Source of the DNA: Aphrocallistes beatrix
Taxonomy: Eukaryota; Porifera; Hexactinellida; Sceptrulophora; Aphrocallistidae
Direction: 5' to 3'
Assembly: GCA_963281255.1 (NCBI GenBank)
Contig: OY725492.1
Span: 3,463,104 to 3,527,103, forward strand
DNA length: 64,000 nucleotides
The position numbers and the translations under genes were made by a program. The notes under the pieces were generated by a model that saw nothing but the letters and a program-made list of their open reading frames with translations, made no database searches and was not told the DNA's origin. Positions 10,233-20,479 of this stretch are shown here, one piece after another (within the stretch, counting starts at the first letter, position 1; each line of letters opens with the position of its first letter).

Positions 10233-12197
10233 CTACTCAGAGTCTATGGTGAATTTAGCCTTGTATTCCTCATAGAAGCGTCCCAACTTGGCCACTATCC
10301 CTTCCCTAGCCTTCAACAGCTTCAGGATCTGACTGGCTACGTCTTCTACTTTGCTCGCGAGCTGGTTCAGGTCCTCATGGATTTTCTTGTTCTCTTCCCT
10401 TCCTGCCGATATCACCTGGTCACGTTGAGATTCCAACTGGATGACTCCAAGGTTACTCTCCTCACAGCTACGTCTCAGCTCATACAGTTCATCAAAGCGT
10501 TTGTTCTTCTCAGCAGTCTTTCGCTCCTTCAATTCCATCGTCTTTCTCTGCAATTCTTCATTCATTTCTTGCTGCAATTCTATCTCGTGTCCTATCTCGG
10601 ACACCTTCAACTCTGCACCATGCACACTCGTCTCCAATGATTGAACACTGTTCCTCATCTCGAGTGAGTCCTGCTTTATCTTGGAGATAGCCCCCGTCTC
10701 CATTCCTTTCAGCTGCTGGAGCACGGACAAGTTGTTCTGTATGGCTTTACTCAGGTGCTCGGAAGTGGTGATGACGTCATCTATACCCAACTGATCTGCC
10801 AGGCCATTATGGCAGCCTTGAAACCTAAAAGTGATTTCTTTCAAAGCTAAATTCACTTCCGACATAAGAGGACGTATCTTTCCCATCTGTTTACTAAGCT
10901 GCATTCGCAAGTGGACCAGCGTGTCGTTATAGCTGGAAATAGTGGTCCTCTGTCGATCGATTTCCACTCGATTAGATTTGGTCTCTTCCTTCATTTCAAT
11001 AGCGTCTGCCATGTTGATTACTTGACATTCAATTTGAGTGGATACTCTCTCATATTTTCGTTTAAATTCTGAAATTTCTTTCTGTACCTCAATCAGTTTT
11101 TGGTTTGACTTGCTGGTAGTTCCTTTCTTATCAAGAATATTCGCTGATAGAGCTTTTCCTTCCTGGTCATAAGTAAAGAACTCGTCGTTTCTATCATTAT
11201 AGATGCCTTGGAGGACAGCGAGTGTGTCCTTCTCCTTCTGAGTGACGCTGCCTGCCAACTGATCGCGCTCCTTCATCAGTCCCTCCCTCTCCTCGCGGAT
11301 GGACGCGAGAGACTCCCTGTAGTACTCATCACGCTCCCGAGCAAAAGATTCCAATATTTCTGGCTCGTCCTTGCACTGGAACATCTGACTGGTGCGGATC
11401 AATTCGTCCCTGAGGGCATCTCTAGATCTGAAATCTTCATCTAGGAATGAGGAGTCTGGAGGGAAGAGATTATCAAGCCCGATGTCATAGCCCAAAAGAG
11501 GGTCCAAGAGCTCAACAGTCCATCTCAGCGCGGCCAGCATTGTAGGCCAATTGTGGTTAGTGTTCATGGCGGAGATTGTCGACTTCTTAATCGTGAACGG
11601 ATAGCCAATGTCAGCTAGGGCGTTAGGAATGTCTTCCTTCACTGGCAGCTCGTTCCCATCGCCGAGGTCGGCTCCGATGAAGGAGAGCAGGAATGTGAAT
11701 ACGTGGAGGATTTCCTGAGTGCTCAACTCTGGTTTACCGATGGCTTTGATAGTGATCGGGTTGGGATAGCCGTTTCCTGCCAGGAAGGTGTAAACTACTC
11801 TTGCAGAAGCGTTTAGAAATTCCTTTTCGCGAATTTGCCTTGGATCGACCATTCCAGTTGCCTTTGGCGTTTCCATGACCTGGTTGGGATGGAATGCACC
11901 CTTTTTCATAGGAGTTGTCATGGGATTCGATGCTAGACTGAGGTGAGACATGGAAATGCTTCTGGAAGGCGCAAACGATTTGCTCTCTCGAAGGGAAGGC
12001 TGGGAGCCTTTTAAGTCAAAGGTCGAGTAGGCGGATTTGAGGTGGGTGGGAGCGAAGGAGCTCTTGTGCTTCGACTTGGATTGTTCTGGAAAGGCGAGCA
12101 GAGCTGAGGGGTTGCAGATATCATAGTCTGTCAGGAAGGCTATAGACTCGCGCTTTTTGGGATCTTGGAAAAGACTTCCTCTACTCCCTCGCTTCAT
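10233..12197 (-). CDS. NDC80: NDC80/HEC1, outer kinetochore protein
   Basis: Single exon, 654 residues; human HEC1 has 642. The N-terminus is a basic, Ser/Thr/Pro-rich tail (MKRGSRGSLF, KSFAPSRSIS) of the kind phosphorylated by Aurora B in the family. Residues about 115-240 form the calponin-homology domain that binds microtubules (RVVYTFLAGNGYPNPIT, then ILHVFTFLLSFIG). From about 290 to the end the protein is coiled-coil, as expected for pairing with NUF2. The C-terminus (FYEEYKAKF) should contact SPC24/SPC25. No intron is needed. Full length and motif order make the identification secure. Confidence 0.96.
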   Translation of the reverse strand: MKRGSRGSLFQDPKKRESIAFLTDYDICNPSALLAFPEQSKSKHKSSFAPTHLKSAYSTFDLKGSQPSLRESKSFAPSRSISMSHLSLASNPMTTPMKKGAFHPNQVMETPKATGMVDPRQIREKEFLNASARVVYTFLAGNGYPNPITIKAIGKPELSTQEILHVFTFLLSFIGADLGDGNELPVKEDIPNALADIGYPFTIKKSTISAMNTNHNWPTMLAALRWTVELLDPLLGYDIGLDNLFPPDSSFLDEDFRSRDALRDELIRTSQMFQCKDEPEILESFARERDEYYRESLASIREEREGLMKERDQLAGSVTQKEKDTLAVLQGIYNDRNDEFFTYDQEGKALSANILDKKGTTSKSNQKLIEVQKEISEFKRKYERVSTQIECQVINMADAIEMKEETKSNRVEIDRQRTTISSYNDTLVHLRMQLSKQMGKIRPLMSEVNLALKEITFRFQGCHNGLADQLGIDDVITTSEHLSKAIQNNLSVLQQLKGMETGAISKIKQDSLEMRNSVQSLETSVHGAELKVSEIGHEIELQQEMNEELQRKTMELKERKTAEKNKRFDELYELRRSCEESNLGVIQLESQRDQVISAGREENKKIHEDLNQLASKVEDVASQILKLLKAREGIVAKLGRFYEEYKAKFTIDSE

Positions 12198-12342
12198 CGT
12201 TTATGTCTCGTAAAGATGTGAGCTAAATTCACAGGGTATTGCTACACACTTGTTGCGTAATGATGACGTAATAGTAATAAAATTAATCGACCATTTTTAT
12301 ATAAAGTAATAAATTCAAAAGAAAATCCATTTTTAAAAAAAG

Positions 12343-12705
12343 GATAAACTTTCTCATTCTCTACCTAAAAATCCCATAAGCCCCCAATAGGGGGGGGGGG
12401 GGGGGCTTTTGGTGTACCAAAATTGTCACCTGGAGCAACAACCTGCAAATGGATCTTTTTGCATAATTTCCAACCCCCAATCCTTTACTGTTTTTCCGAG
12501 TTATGGTTTAAAGGTCTCCCCAATTTCCGTGATGTTAAAACTTTAAACACCATAACTCGGAAAAATCGATTCCCGTTAAGAAAATTAAGATAGCATGAAA
12601 ACTCGCCGAGTTGTGCTGGCGCAAAGGATTGGGGTTGGAGATTTAGTAGTTGTTACTCCATGTGACAATTTTTGAGGTTTTAGGCGGAGAATAAGAAAGT
12701 TTAAC
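12343..12705. mobile_element. Fold-back (large inverted repeat) element
   Basis: The two arms, about 12343-12510 and 12545-12705, are imperfect reverse complements. Matching pairs include ATAAACTTTCTCATTC with its partner at 12691, GTCACCTGGAGCAACAAC with GTCACATGGAGTAACAAC (complement), and TTTTTCCGAGTTATGG with CCATAACTCGGAAAAA. A run of 16 G (12390-12405) interrupts the left arm only. A transcript would form a long hairpin. A related single-arm copy is at 26213-26365. The element lies between AHCY and NDC80 and has no coding capacity. Confidence 0.85.
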
Positions 12706-12934
12706 AAGTCCCTTGCCCAATATAAACAAGGTCATTTTGAAATTTTTAAAATCGGACAATTTTATCGAACGTGAACCTAAATAATTCGAGTTTGAAATGA
12801 AATTATTTCAGTAAAATAAAAAACTAATTAAGTGAAAAACAACTAGAGATAAAAGCGAGTAAAGGGATGGGCAATAAGAATCTCGACCTAGTACTAATAA
12901 CAAATTCCTGAAACGGAAATGAGAGAGAGCAGAT

Positions 12935-14239
12935 CTAATATCGATAGAAGTCAGGCTTATAAGGACCTTCCTTCTCAACTCCGAGGTACTTGGCCTGGTC
13001 ATCGGACAGTTGCGTCAGTTTCACACCTAAGTGTGCCAGGTGTAGACGCGCGACCTCTTCATCCAGTTTCTTCGGCAGGAAGTGCACCCCGATAGGATAC
13101 TCTGAATGCCGGCAGAAGAGCTCGATCTGAGCCAGGACTTGGTTCGTGAAGGAATTACTCATCACGAAGGAAGGATGGCCAGTGGCGCAGCCCAGGTTCA
13201 CGAGACGACCCTCTGCAAGCAGGATGATGTGGCGCCCGTTGGGCAGCGCGTACCTGTCCACCTGAGGCTTGATCTCCACCTTTTTGCAATTAGCATTCAG
13301 CCACGCAACGTCTAACTCGATATCGAAATGCCCGATGTTACAGACGATGGCGTCTTCTGGCATTTTCAGGAAGTGCTGAGAACTGATCACGCTCTTACAC
13401 CCCGTGGCAGTTACGAAAATCTGACCGATGCTACACGCCTCATCCATGGTCAAAACTTGGTAACCCTCCATCGCGGCTTGTAGAGCAATGATGGGATCAA
13501 TTTCAGTGATAATCACACGTGCTCCAAATGCCCGCAGGGACTGACAAGACCCCTTCCCTACGTCTCCATACCCTGCTACCACGCACACCTTCCCTGCTAG
13601 CATGATGTCAGTAGCCCGCTTGATTCCGTCCACGAGGGACTCCCTACAACCGTACAAGTTGTCGAACTTGCTCTTGGTCACGGAGTCATTCACGTTGAAT
13701 GTAGGCAGCTTCAGTTCTCCTTTCGCGTGCATTTGATACAACTGATGCACTCCGGTCGTGGTCTCCTCTGTGATGCCTAGGATGCCTCCGATCAGATCTG
13801 TGTGCTTGGTGTGAATCAGCTTGGTCAGGTCTCCGCCGTCATCCAGGATCATGTTGAGGGGTTTCCCGTCTTTGAATGCGCACAGCGTCTGCTCGATGCA
13901 CCACATGTATTCCTCCACATTCTCTCCTTTCCAAGCGAACACTGGCACCCCCCACACCGCCACGGCTGCAGCGGCATGGTCCTGGGTACTGAAGATGTTA
14001 CAAGAGGACCAGGCAACTTCGGCGCCCAGCTTGCGCAAGGTTTGGATCAAGACAGCTGTTTGGATGGTCATGTGTAGACAGCCAGCAATACGAGCGGCTT
14101 TGAGAGGCTGGGACTCTCCGAATCGTTTCTGCATCTCCATCAGACCGGGCATCTCGTTGCAGGCCAGATCAATCTCCTTCTGGCCCCATTCTGCCAGCTT
14201 GATATCCGCTATTTTGTACGGAAGCTTTTGTTCACTCAT
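12935..14239 (-). CDS. AHCY: S-adenosylhomocysteine hydrolase
   Basis: Single exon, 434 residues; human has 432. The start is the ATG at 14237-14239 ([13 protein letters not shown]), which aligns with the family N-terminus; 46 upstream in-frame residues are not homologous and fall in the leader. Motifs: [13 protein letters not shown], the active-site stretch [11 protein letters not shown], the NAD-binding [18 protein letters not shown], and the C-terminal KPDFYRY. The lysine and tyrosine at the end complete the NAD site of the neighbouring subunit. The enzyme splits S-adenosylhomocysteine into adenosine and homocysteine, sustaining all AdoMet-dependent methylation in the cytosol and nucleus. 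The leader has a TCCAA pentamer run, and two long inverted repeats lie just upstream. Confidence 0.98.
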   Translation of the reverse strand: MSEQKLPYKIADIKLAEWGQKEIDLACNEMPGLMEMQKRFGESQPLKAARIAGCLHMTIQTAVLIQTLRKLGAEVAWSSCNIFSTQDHAAAAVAVWGVPVFAWKGENVEEYMWCIEQTLCAFKDGKPLNMILDDGGDLTKLIHTKHTDLIGGILGITEETTTGVHQLYQMHAKGELKLPTFNVNDSVTKSKFDNLYGCRESLVDGIKRATDIMLAGKVCVVAGYGDVGKGSCQSLRAFGARVIITEIDPIIALQAAMEGYQVLTMDEACSIGQIFVTATGCKSVISSQHFLKMPEDAIVCNIGHFDIELDVAWLNANCKKVEIKPQVDRYALPNGRHIILLAEGRLVNLGCATGHPSFVMSNSFTNQVLAQIELFCRHSEYPIGVHFLPKKLDEEVARLHLAHLGVKLTQLSDDQAKYLGVEKEGPYKPDFYRY

Positions 14240-14342
14240 ATTTTTGCTAGGTTCATGGGGCAAAAGATTAAAATGTAACAAGAAATATACTTGATGGATA
14301 TCAGAAAGTTTTAGTCTTGACTTGCAGTCTGACAGGAATGGC

Positions 14343-14369
14343 AAATCCAATCCAATCCAATCCAATCCA
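14343..14369. repeat. Pentanucleotide (ATCCA) microsatellite in the AHCY leader
   Basis: About five consecutive copies of AATCC lie roughly 105-130 bp upstream of the AHCY start. The same AATCC core recurs in the hairpin at 14394-14446. Confidence 0.85.
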
Positions 14370-14393
14370 GTCGACAAGATGTTTGGTTGTTTA

Positions 14394-14446
14394 GATTTGT
14401 ATCAATTGGATTGCATCCATCGGTTGTAATCCAATCGATACAAATC
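14394..14446. repeat. Inverted repeat upstream of AHCY (19-bp arms)
   Basis: Arms at 14394-14412 and 14428-14446 pair over 19 positions with one mismatch, around a 15-base spacer. The arms begin GATTTGTATC. A regulatory palindrome or a miniature transposon remnant are both possible. Confidence 0.8.
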
Positions 14447-14472
14447 TCATCGATTTTTTTAAATAAATAAAA

Positions 14473-14537
14473 CATTGATTTGGTTTATTAAGACACGTTG
14501 ATAAATGAATGATTAAGAGTGATAAACCAAATCAATG
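14473..14537. repeat. Second inverted repeat upstream of AHCY (16-bp perfect arms)
   Basis: CATTGATTTGGTTTAT at 14473-14488 is perfectly complementary to 14522-14537, with a 33-base spacer. It is adjacent to the preceding hairpin. Confidence 0.85.
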
Positions 14538-15320
14538 TGGTTACAGAGAAAATCAAAAGTTTACATGTAGTTTCTTTTTACATAACCACATAGGTACATG
14601 TAAATATTTGAAATTAAATTTACGCTACCAGACTTAGGGAGGCTTAATAAAACAAACAGAATTCAGAAATTTAGTTTTTTGCTACGGAGGTCAGAAAAGC
14701 GGTCGTAAGTAGTTTTCCTCAAGCTTGAAATTAAAAGTGAAGCGAAAAATGACTACAAGAAGGAAATAAAGGATATAAAAATATCGAAAAACAATCTAAA
14801 AGAATTGAAAAAAACATCCAAAAGAATGTACAATCAAAAAAATGTCGGTCGACAGACCGATAGTCCAGCTCCATTAGTGAATTGACTGAATTTGCACAAA
14901 CAAAAAACAATTGCGTTTTAAAATATAAGATAATGCATCAAATATTATGATGACGTCAACATTTTCATGGCACTTAGCTATCTCAACGATGGTCATTCGT
15001 CACTCCAAAGGTATTCTTAGTGCAGCTCCTAGTATAGATGCCCTATGTCATGATCGGCGTGCGTACATACGTCTGCTCGCTCCTGGAAATTCTATTGAAC
15101 CAAATTTGGACCGTATATCAATTATATGGTGTAGATTTCAACCTGGGTCCAAATTTTGAAATATTTTCACACCTTTACCTTCCCTAAAAAGGTGTCAAAG
15201 TGTATTAGCAAATAAGAATCCAGGATTTAACATTACAGTAGCACTGATTTCATTGATTAATAGGGATTATAACTAACTCGATAAACATATGCAATTTGGG
15301 ATCACTCTCTGGCCTAAATT
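14538..15320. other. AT-rich intergenic stretch, no gene seen
   Basis: I recognise no gene. A small open stretch near 14947-15159 on the plus strand has no family features. Confidence 0.5.
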
Positions 15321-15328
15321 AATAACTA

Positions 15329-15415
15329 CAAGCGCGCGTCGCTTGCTTGCGCTGCGCGGCTTGCGGACACTGCGTGTCCGCAGAGTCGCCCTGCGGGCGC
15401 CTGGAGTTACTCAAT
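15329..15415 (+). repeat. GC-rich hairpin core of the dispersed repeat, copy 2
   Basis: The core starts ACAAGCGCGCGTCGCTTGCT. It contains a perfect 9-bp stem TGCGGACAC/GTGTCCGCA and a second small hairpin GCCC-TGC-GGGC. It aligns with the copies at 3190-3276, 16117-16200 and 21776-21855. Confidence 0.85.
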
Positions 15416-15454
15416 CTAAACTATTTTTGGAATTTTTTCCTTTATATATATATT

Positions 15455-15735
15455 GTAAACAAAGGCGAATGAATAATTTTTCATATGGATCCGAAAATAT
15501 GATATTCGAAATCTACACCCCTGAAAACCCCATGTCAACCGTTGAAAGCAAGTTTCTAGCATATTTTTGAGATTTGTTTACTATATGTATCTATTGTAAA
15601 CAAAAGTAAACAAATAATTTATAATATCGATCTGAAAATATGATATTCGAAATCTACACCCCTAAAAACCCCATGTCAACCGTTGGAAGCTAGTTTCTAG
15701 CATAATTTTCAAAATTCGTCAAATCGTGTGAAAAT
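15455..15735. repeat. Direct duplication, two 141-bp units
   Basis: GATATTCGAAATCTACACCCCT begins at 15501 and again at 15642, and the surrounding text (CCCCATGTCAACCGTTG, then TTTCTAGCATA) is repeated at the same offset of 141 bp. A diverged reverse-strand relative lies at 62190-62345. Confidence 0.88.
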
Positions 15736-15929
15736 ATGTATATAAAGGTGTGAAAATATACAAATAACCTTTTTAACTGCCATACACTATAATATATAAT
15801 TGAGACATTCATATAAGTTATTGCTTTGAAGTATTAATTACAATTAAAGCCTACAATATTGTCGTATAATGATTTCTATTGTGAGAGTGAAGTATTATTG
15901 TATAGAAAAGGTGTGAAAAATTGTTTTCC

Positions 15930-16600
15930 ATTTTTTGCAGAGGTGTGAAAATTTCGCTTAGATTTTCGAACTTAATCCTAGATTCATTATTTGACACCTA
16001 CTACATGCCAATTTTCGTATCTCTACGACTTGCCAATTCTTCAATCAATTCGGACAAACAAACAAACAAAAAAATCCTAGCATTTCAATATATAAGATAT
16101 AATTATTATATAATTATTACAAGCGCGCTTCGCTTGCTTGCGCTGCGCAGCTGGCGGACACTTTGTGTCCGCCGGAGGCTCCCTTCGGTCGCCTGGGGTC
16201 ACATTGGTTAATTATAAGGGAGATAGCATTTCTAAATATGTCCATCTTAGTGTTAAAATCTACATCACTCGAAAAATCAAATTTGAAAATTTTGATGAGT
16301 AATTATGACGTCATAACAAAGTGATGAGTCATCATTTTTTGATGATAGTTGCATCATATGTGAGACGTGTTAGTATACAGATTCTATTAAAATTTCAGCC
16401 TTCTATCTCCTATAATGGCTGAGTTATGCCCGAATAACTGTGTTGCTTAACTTTTAAAAATGTGACAATGACGTCATAATTCCATGATGAGTCGACATTT
16501 TCGTCTGAGCTCAGAACTTACTGGAGCCATAGCCAAAAGACTCCCACATGCCAAAAATCAGCTTTCTGTCCCCGCCAGTTTCTTCAATCAATTCGTTACA
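15930..16600 (+). repeat. Long copy of the dispersed hairpin repeat family
   Basis: The blocks in order are: GAGGTGTGAAAATTTCGCTT; a module ending TTCTTCAATCAATTCGGACA with CAAACAAAC; the GC-rich hairpin core (16117-16200); GATGAGTCATCATTTTTTGA; TTTCAGCCTTCTATCTCC; and a second TTCTTCAATCAATTCG module followed by AT-rich microsatellites. The first part recurs at 22380-22520 and, reversed, at 61803-61900. The last part recurs at 63215-63457. This mosaic suggests modular or nested copies. There is no coding capacity. Confidence 0.75.
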
Positions 16601-16616
16601 GAGATATATAGATATA

Positions 16617-16618
16617 TA

Positions 16619-16653
<35 letters not shown>

Positions 16654-16655
16654 AT
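16617..16655. repeat. (AAAT)n microsatellite
   Basis: About nine uninterrupted AAAT units form the 3' side of the dispersed repeat. Confidence 0.95.
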
Positions 16656-16689
16656 ATACATTAATCGAGTTTTAATAGTAAGGATGAAT

Positions 16690-16850
16690 TATTCGAAAAC
16701 TTCATATTTATGAATTATCCGAATTATTCATTAATTCATGAATTGGTCATCAACATAGCTTATGATTGACTAATTCATGCTTGAATAATGAATTATTTGA
16801 ATAATTCATAATTATTTGCCATTTCTTAATGAATTAGTCAACTTAGATAC
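16690..16850. repeat. Palindromic GAATTATTCGAATAATTC-type repeat
   Basis: This is an AT-rich block built from GAATTATTC motifs on both strands, ending TTAATGAATTAGTCAA. A relative with the same ending occurs at 52525-52622. The Tc1 transposon is inserted immediately downstream. Confidence 0.6.
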
Positions 16851-16862
16851 GTACAGTACATA

Positions 16863-18207
16863 CAGTCTGTCACATAATTATTAAGAATCTTACCCAATTT
16901 CTATATGACCATAATCTTTTAAAATATCATTGCTCAAGTTGATTCAATGCAATTTCACCTTAATTTGAAGTGTTTATATTGCAAATATGTCATGATATTG
17001 GTATATTCTGTTATTAATTCGTGTGAACGCTAATAATTTCAGAGATGATTCGTGTTTTTACCTATTTTAGACTTTTATAACATTGATTTAATATTTCTAC
17101 ATGAATTAGCACTTATTTTTACCACAAATGGCTCAAAAACTTAAGCGAGAGCAAATAGATTTGTTACTAGAAACTACAGACCTGTCAACAAAGGAAATTG
17201 CTGAAAAATTAGGAGTCAGTGTCTCAACGGTCTATTTAGTGAAATCGAGAAAATCACGCGACGTTGGATTAGGACATGGTAGTGGTGGCGGAAGACCCAG
17301 AAAATTTACCAAGTCAACGATGAGGTGTGTAACCCAACAAATTCGACGCAAACCTTATCTTTCATTACGTACCTTAGCACAAATTGCTCCTGGAAAGCCC
17401 TCATATGAGACGGTTCGACGAAACCTAAAGGAGATGAAATACTCCAAGATCTACCCGACTAATTCACCGATGGTGAGCGAAAAGAATCGTCAGAGTAGAA
17501 TACAATGGGCAAAGAAACATAAGTATCCTAAATCATCATGGTCTAAAACCGTTTTCATTGATGAGATGTCCATCTGGCTCTCTAGGGGTCGGATACAGAT
17601 GTGGACGAAATCAGGAAAAAAACGGGTCGCTCCAACCACTAAGCACGCCCCTAAAATTAATGTTTGGGCTGGTTTTAGCTCTATGGGAACATTTCCCCTT
17701 TGTGTTTTCACTACAAATATGGATAGCCTGAAGTTTATTGAGATTTTGGAAGGTCATTTACTGGAGCAGGCAAAGGTTTTCCATCAAGATGACTTGCGGT
17801 TAGTGATGGATAACGACCCCAAGCACACCTCGAAAATCGTGAGGGCCTTCATCGACAAAAACGTGCCTATGCAACTTCCTTGGCCTTCTCAAAGCCCAGA
17901 TCTAAACCCTATTGAAAATTTATTTGCTTGGGTGAAGAGGGAATTGATTAAAAAAGGGCCTAGAACAATTTCTGAGCTAAAAAGGATGCTCGAAGATACT
18001 TGGTCAGGGATAAGTTCCGAATTCTTACAACCATATTGCCAGTCAATGCCTGAAAGATGTAAAATGGTGATTGCATCCGAAGGTTTTCCTATAAATTATT
18101 GATTAATAGCTATTTATCTTACTAAAAATTAATTTTGAAGTCGATTACTTATACCTTGTGAGTACTGTGATTTATTGAGTAATTCTTAATAATTATGTGA
18201 CAGACTG
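16863..18207 (+). mobile_element. Complete Tc1/mariner transposon with TIRs and TA duplication
   Basis: The element is 1,345 bp. Terminal inverted repeats are identical over 26 bp, beginning CAGTCTGTCACATAATTATT on the left and matching in complement on the right. It is flanked by TA on each side (16861-16862 and 18208-18209). It contains one uninterrupted transposase. Identical ends and an undamaged reading frame indicate a recent insertion. Confidence 0.96.
17128..18102 (+). CDS. Tc1/mariner transposase (DD34E)
   Basis: 324 residues. The N-terminal paired-like region has two helix-turn-helix units (STKEIAEKLGVSVSTVY at about 20-36; a second around 65-100) separated by a GRPRKFT linker typical of the family. 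The catalytic residues are visible: Asp in FIDEMSIW, Asp in VMDNDPKH and Glu in NPIENLF. Exactly 34 residues lie between the last two, giving DD34E. No stop, frameshift or missing catalytic residue is seen. The gene fills the centre of an element with intact ends, so it may be autonomous. It acts by cut-and-paste at TA sites. Confidence 0.96.
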   Translation: MAQKLKREQIDLLLETTDLSTKEIAEKLGVSVSTVYLVKSRKSRDVGLGHGSGGGRPRKFTKSTMRCVTQQIRRKPYLSLRTLAQIAPGKPSYETVRRNLKEMKYSKIYPTNSPMVSEKNRQSRIQWAKKHKYPKSSWSKTVFIDEMSIWLSRGRIQMWTKSGKKRVAPTTKHAPKINVWAGFSSMGTFPLCVFTTNMDSLKFIEILEGHLLEQAKVFHQDDLRLVMDNDPKHTSKIVRAFIDKNVPMQLPWPSQSPDLNPIENLFAWVKRELIKKGPRTISELKRMLEDTWSGISSEFLQPYCQSMPERCKMVIASEGFPINY

Positions 18208-18209
18208 TA

Positions 18210-19070
18210 CATACATATAAATAAAAATAATTCCTAACAAAATTAAACAGAAAAATGAATCGTGTCGAACTAAAACTTCAACCTTTCATCTCCTTTTATA
18301 GGTTTCCTTCTAACAGAGCTTTGGCCCAAATCGCACCAATGACAGGGTAGGCTTGATATCCACAAATTTCCAGGAATCTCATGCTAACCACTGAACAGAA
18401 CTCTTTTGAGAGAGAAATCGTAGACAGCATCCAAAGTGTTACTCCATTGACAAAATGCACCTATCCACAGTGACTAATCAGTTTTCGTGAAATTGGCGCG
18501 TGAATCGAGTGGGCTACCACAAATGTTCATTTTCTTTTGATAGAAATTCGATTCAAACTCGAAGGTGTCAAGTCCCAAAATGTCTAATTGAGTGGTTTTG
18601 GAAGAATAAATTATATCTTTGTGGCTACGATTACTCAAATAGATCGTTTGGAGTTTGTAATGGTCCAATGCAAACGAATAATTATCCACAATTCAGCCAA
18701 TGACTTGGCTTGTTCATTATCACCTTTCATTCCCAGCAGCTGTGCTTAAGCATCCAAACCTATAAATAGAATTAATAAAAGTTTTCAATTGTAAAGTGCT
18801 TTGTTTGGCAGTAAATTAGTTCGCTCATTTGTTTGTTAGCAGTGAAAGATCAAAATAAGTTTTTTTGTGGAAATCCATCCCCTTTAGTAAATACTCCTAA
18901 ATAATAATACTATACAAATCTATTCCTGATAAATGATTTACAAGTTTTAACACCTTCAGAATATTAATACAAAATACATACTCCCATATACATCACAGGT
19001 CACCGTCAATAATAACGAAAATCCAAAATAAGAATCGGAAATCTCAAAACTGTATAACTACACTCTATGT
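18210..19070. other. Intergenic region with one exon-like stretch
   Basis: Apart from the candidate exon at 18296-18460 I see no assignable feature. A second minus-strand open stretch near 18620-18740 is also coding-like (it contains GDNEQAKSLAELW) but has stops and no clear splice sites. Confidence 0.4.
18296..18460 (-). CDS. Candidate terminal exon or gene fragment, unknown
   Basis: An open stretch of 54 codons is preceded by an acceptor-like GGATAG and ends in TAA. It has coding-like composition, including FLEICGYQAYP and IGAIWAKALLEGNL. No initiating Met lies upstream in frame, so it would be a 3' exon or a relic. A second coding-like piece lies 150-280 bp upstream in another frame. I do not recognise a family. 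Decay of a former gene next to the transposon is equally possible. Confidence 0.3.
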   Translation of the reverse strand: MHFVNGVTLWMLSTISLSKEFCSVVSMRFLEICGYQAYPVIGAIWAKALLEGNL

Positions 19071-20160
19071 CATTATGTGGAGAATGGGCATTTTGGGTTA
19101 CTATTTTCAATCCCCCCACTATGAGGGGGTGCTCAGTGGCATTATGTGGAAAATAGGTATTTTGGGTTACTATTTTCAATCCCCCCACTATGAGGGGGTG
19201 CTCAGTGGCATTATGTGGAGAATGGGCATTTTGGGTTACTCTTTTCAATCCTCACTACCAGGAGAGGGTGCTCAGTGGCATTATGTGGAGAATGGGCATT
19301 TTGGGTTACTCTTTTCAATCCCTCCACCATGATGGGGTGTTCGGGGGCATTATGTGGAAAATAGGTATTTTGGGTTACTTTTCTCAATCCCTCCACCAGG
19401 AGAGGGTCCTCAGTGGCATTATGTGGAGAATGGGCATTTTGGAATACTCTTTTCAATCCCCCACCAGGAGAGGGTGCTCAGTGGCATTATGTGGAGAATG
19501 GGCATTTTGGGTTACTCTTTTCAATCCCTCCACCATGATGGGGTGTTCGGGGGCATTATGTGGAAAATAGGCATTTTGGGTTACTTTTCTCAATCTCTCC
19601 ACCAGGAGAGGGTCCTCAGTGGCATTATGTGGAGAATGGGCATTTTGGAATACTCTTTTCAATCCCCCACCAGGAGAGGGTGCTCAGTGGCATTATGTGG
19701 AGAATGGGCATTTTGGGTTACTCTTTTCAATCCCCCCACTATGAGGGGGTGCTCAGTGGCATTATGTGGAGAATGGGCATTTTGGGTTACTCTTTTCAAT
19801 CCTCACTACCAGGAGAGGGTGCTCAGTGGCATTATGTGGAGAATGGGCATTTTGGGTTACTCTTTTCAATCCCTCCACCATGATGGGGTGTTCGGTGGCA
19901 TTATGTGGAAAATAGGCATTTTGGGTTACTTTTCTCAATCCCTCCACCAGGAGAGGGTCCTCAGTGGCATTATGTGGAGAATGGGCATTTTGGAATACTC
20001 TTTTCAATCCCCCACCAGGAGAGGGTGCTCAGTGGCATTATACGGAGAATTGGCATTTTGGGTTGCTATTTTCAATCCCCACCTGGAGGGTGGTGCTCAG
20101 TGGCATTATGTGGAGAATTGGCATTTTGGTCAACTCCTTTCAATCGTCCACCAATTGAGG
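19071..20160. repeat. 69-bp minisatellite, about 16 units
   Basis: Units begin CATTATGTGGA and start at 19071, 19140, 19209, 19279, 19348, 19417, 19485, 19554 and onward. Spacing is 68, 69 or 70 bp. Each unit carries ATGGGCATTTTGGGTTACT and a GC-rich segment that varies between units (CCCCCCACTATGAGGGGG, CCCTCCACCAGGAGAGGG and others), usually able to pair as a short hairpin. Because 69 is 23 codons, long open frames appear in several frames on both strands. I regard these as by-products of the period. There is no start context, splice signal or known fold. Confidence 0.95.
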
Positions 20161-20479
20161 ATTTTATGTATGTAGTATTTTTTGGACGAAATACGTTTTG
20201 TTCTACCCATTTTCAATTTTTTCTCCATAATGGGATACTTTTTTCCATTATGTTTGCAAGCTGTATTTTATTAACCATTATCGACAGATTCTTCCCTTTT
20301 TCATTATGTTTCGAATTTTCCTTTTAGTTACCTTTTTATATTTTTAACTCTATGTTTCCCTTTATTCCTAGAGTCATCGCTGTGCATGTATTCCATTTTT
20401 GTAAAATTTTCTGTGTTTCTTTATTTATCATTTGCATTTGTTCCCACGCTCCGCTCCTTCGATATCGAGTCAGTTTTTT

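Noticed and set aside
12390-12405. G16 run as a functional G-quadruplex
   Set aside because: A single homopolymer inside a mobile element is as likely to be slippage or assembly noise.
19075-20327. Long open frames (up to 273 residues) in the minisatellite on both strands
   Set aside because: They arise because the unit is close to 69 bp (23 codons). The same repeat is open in several frames and on both strands, and no start context or known fold is seen.
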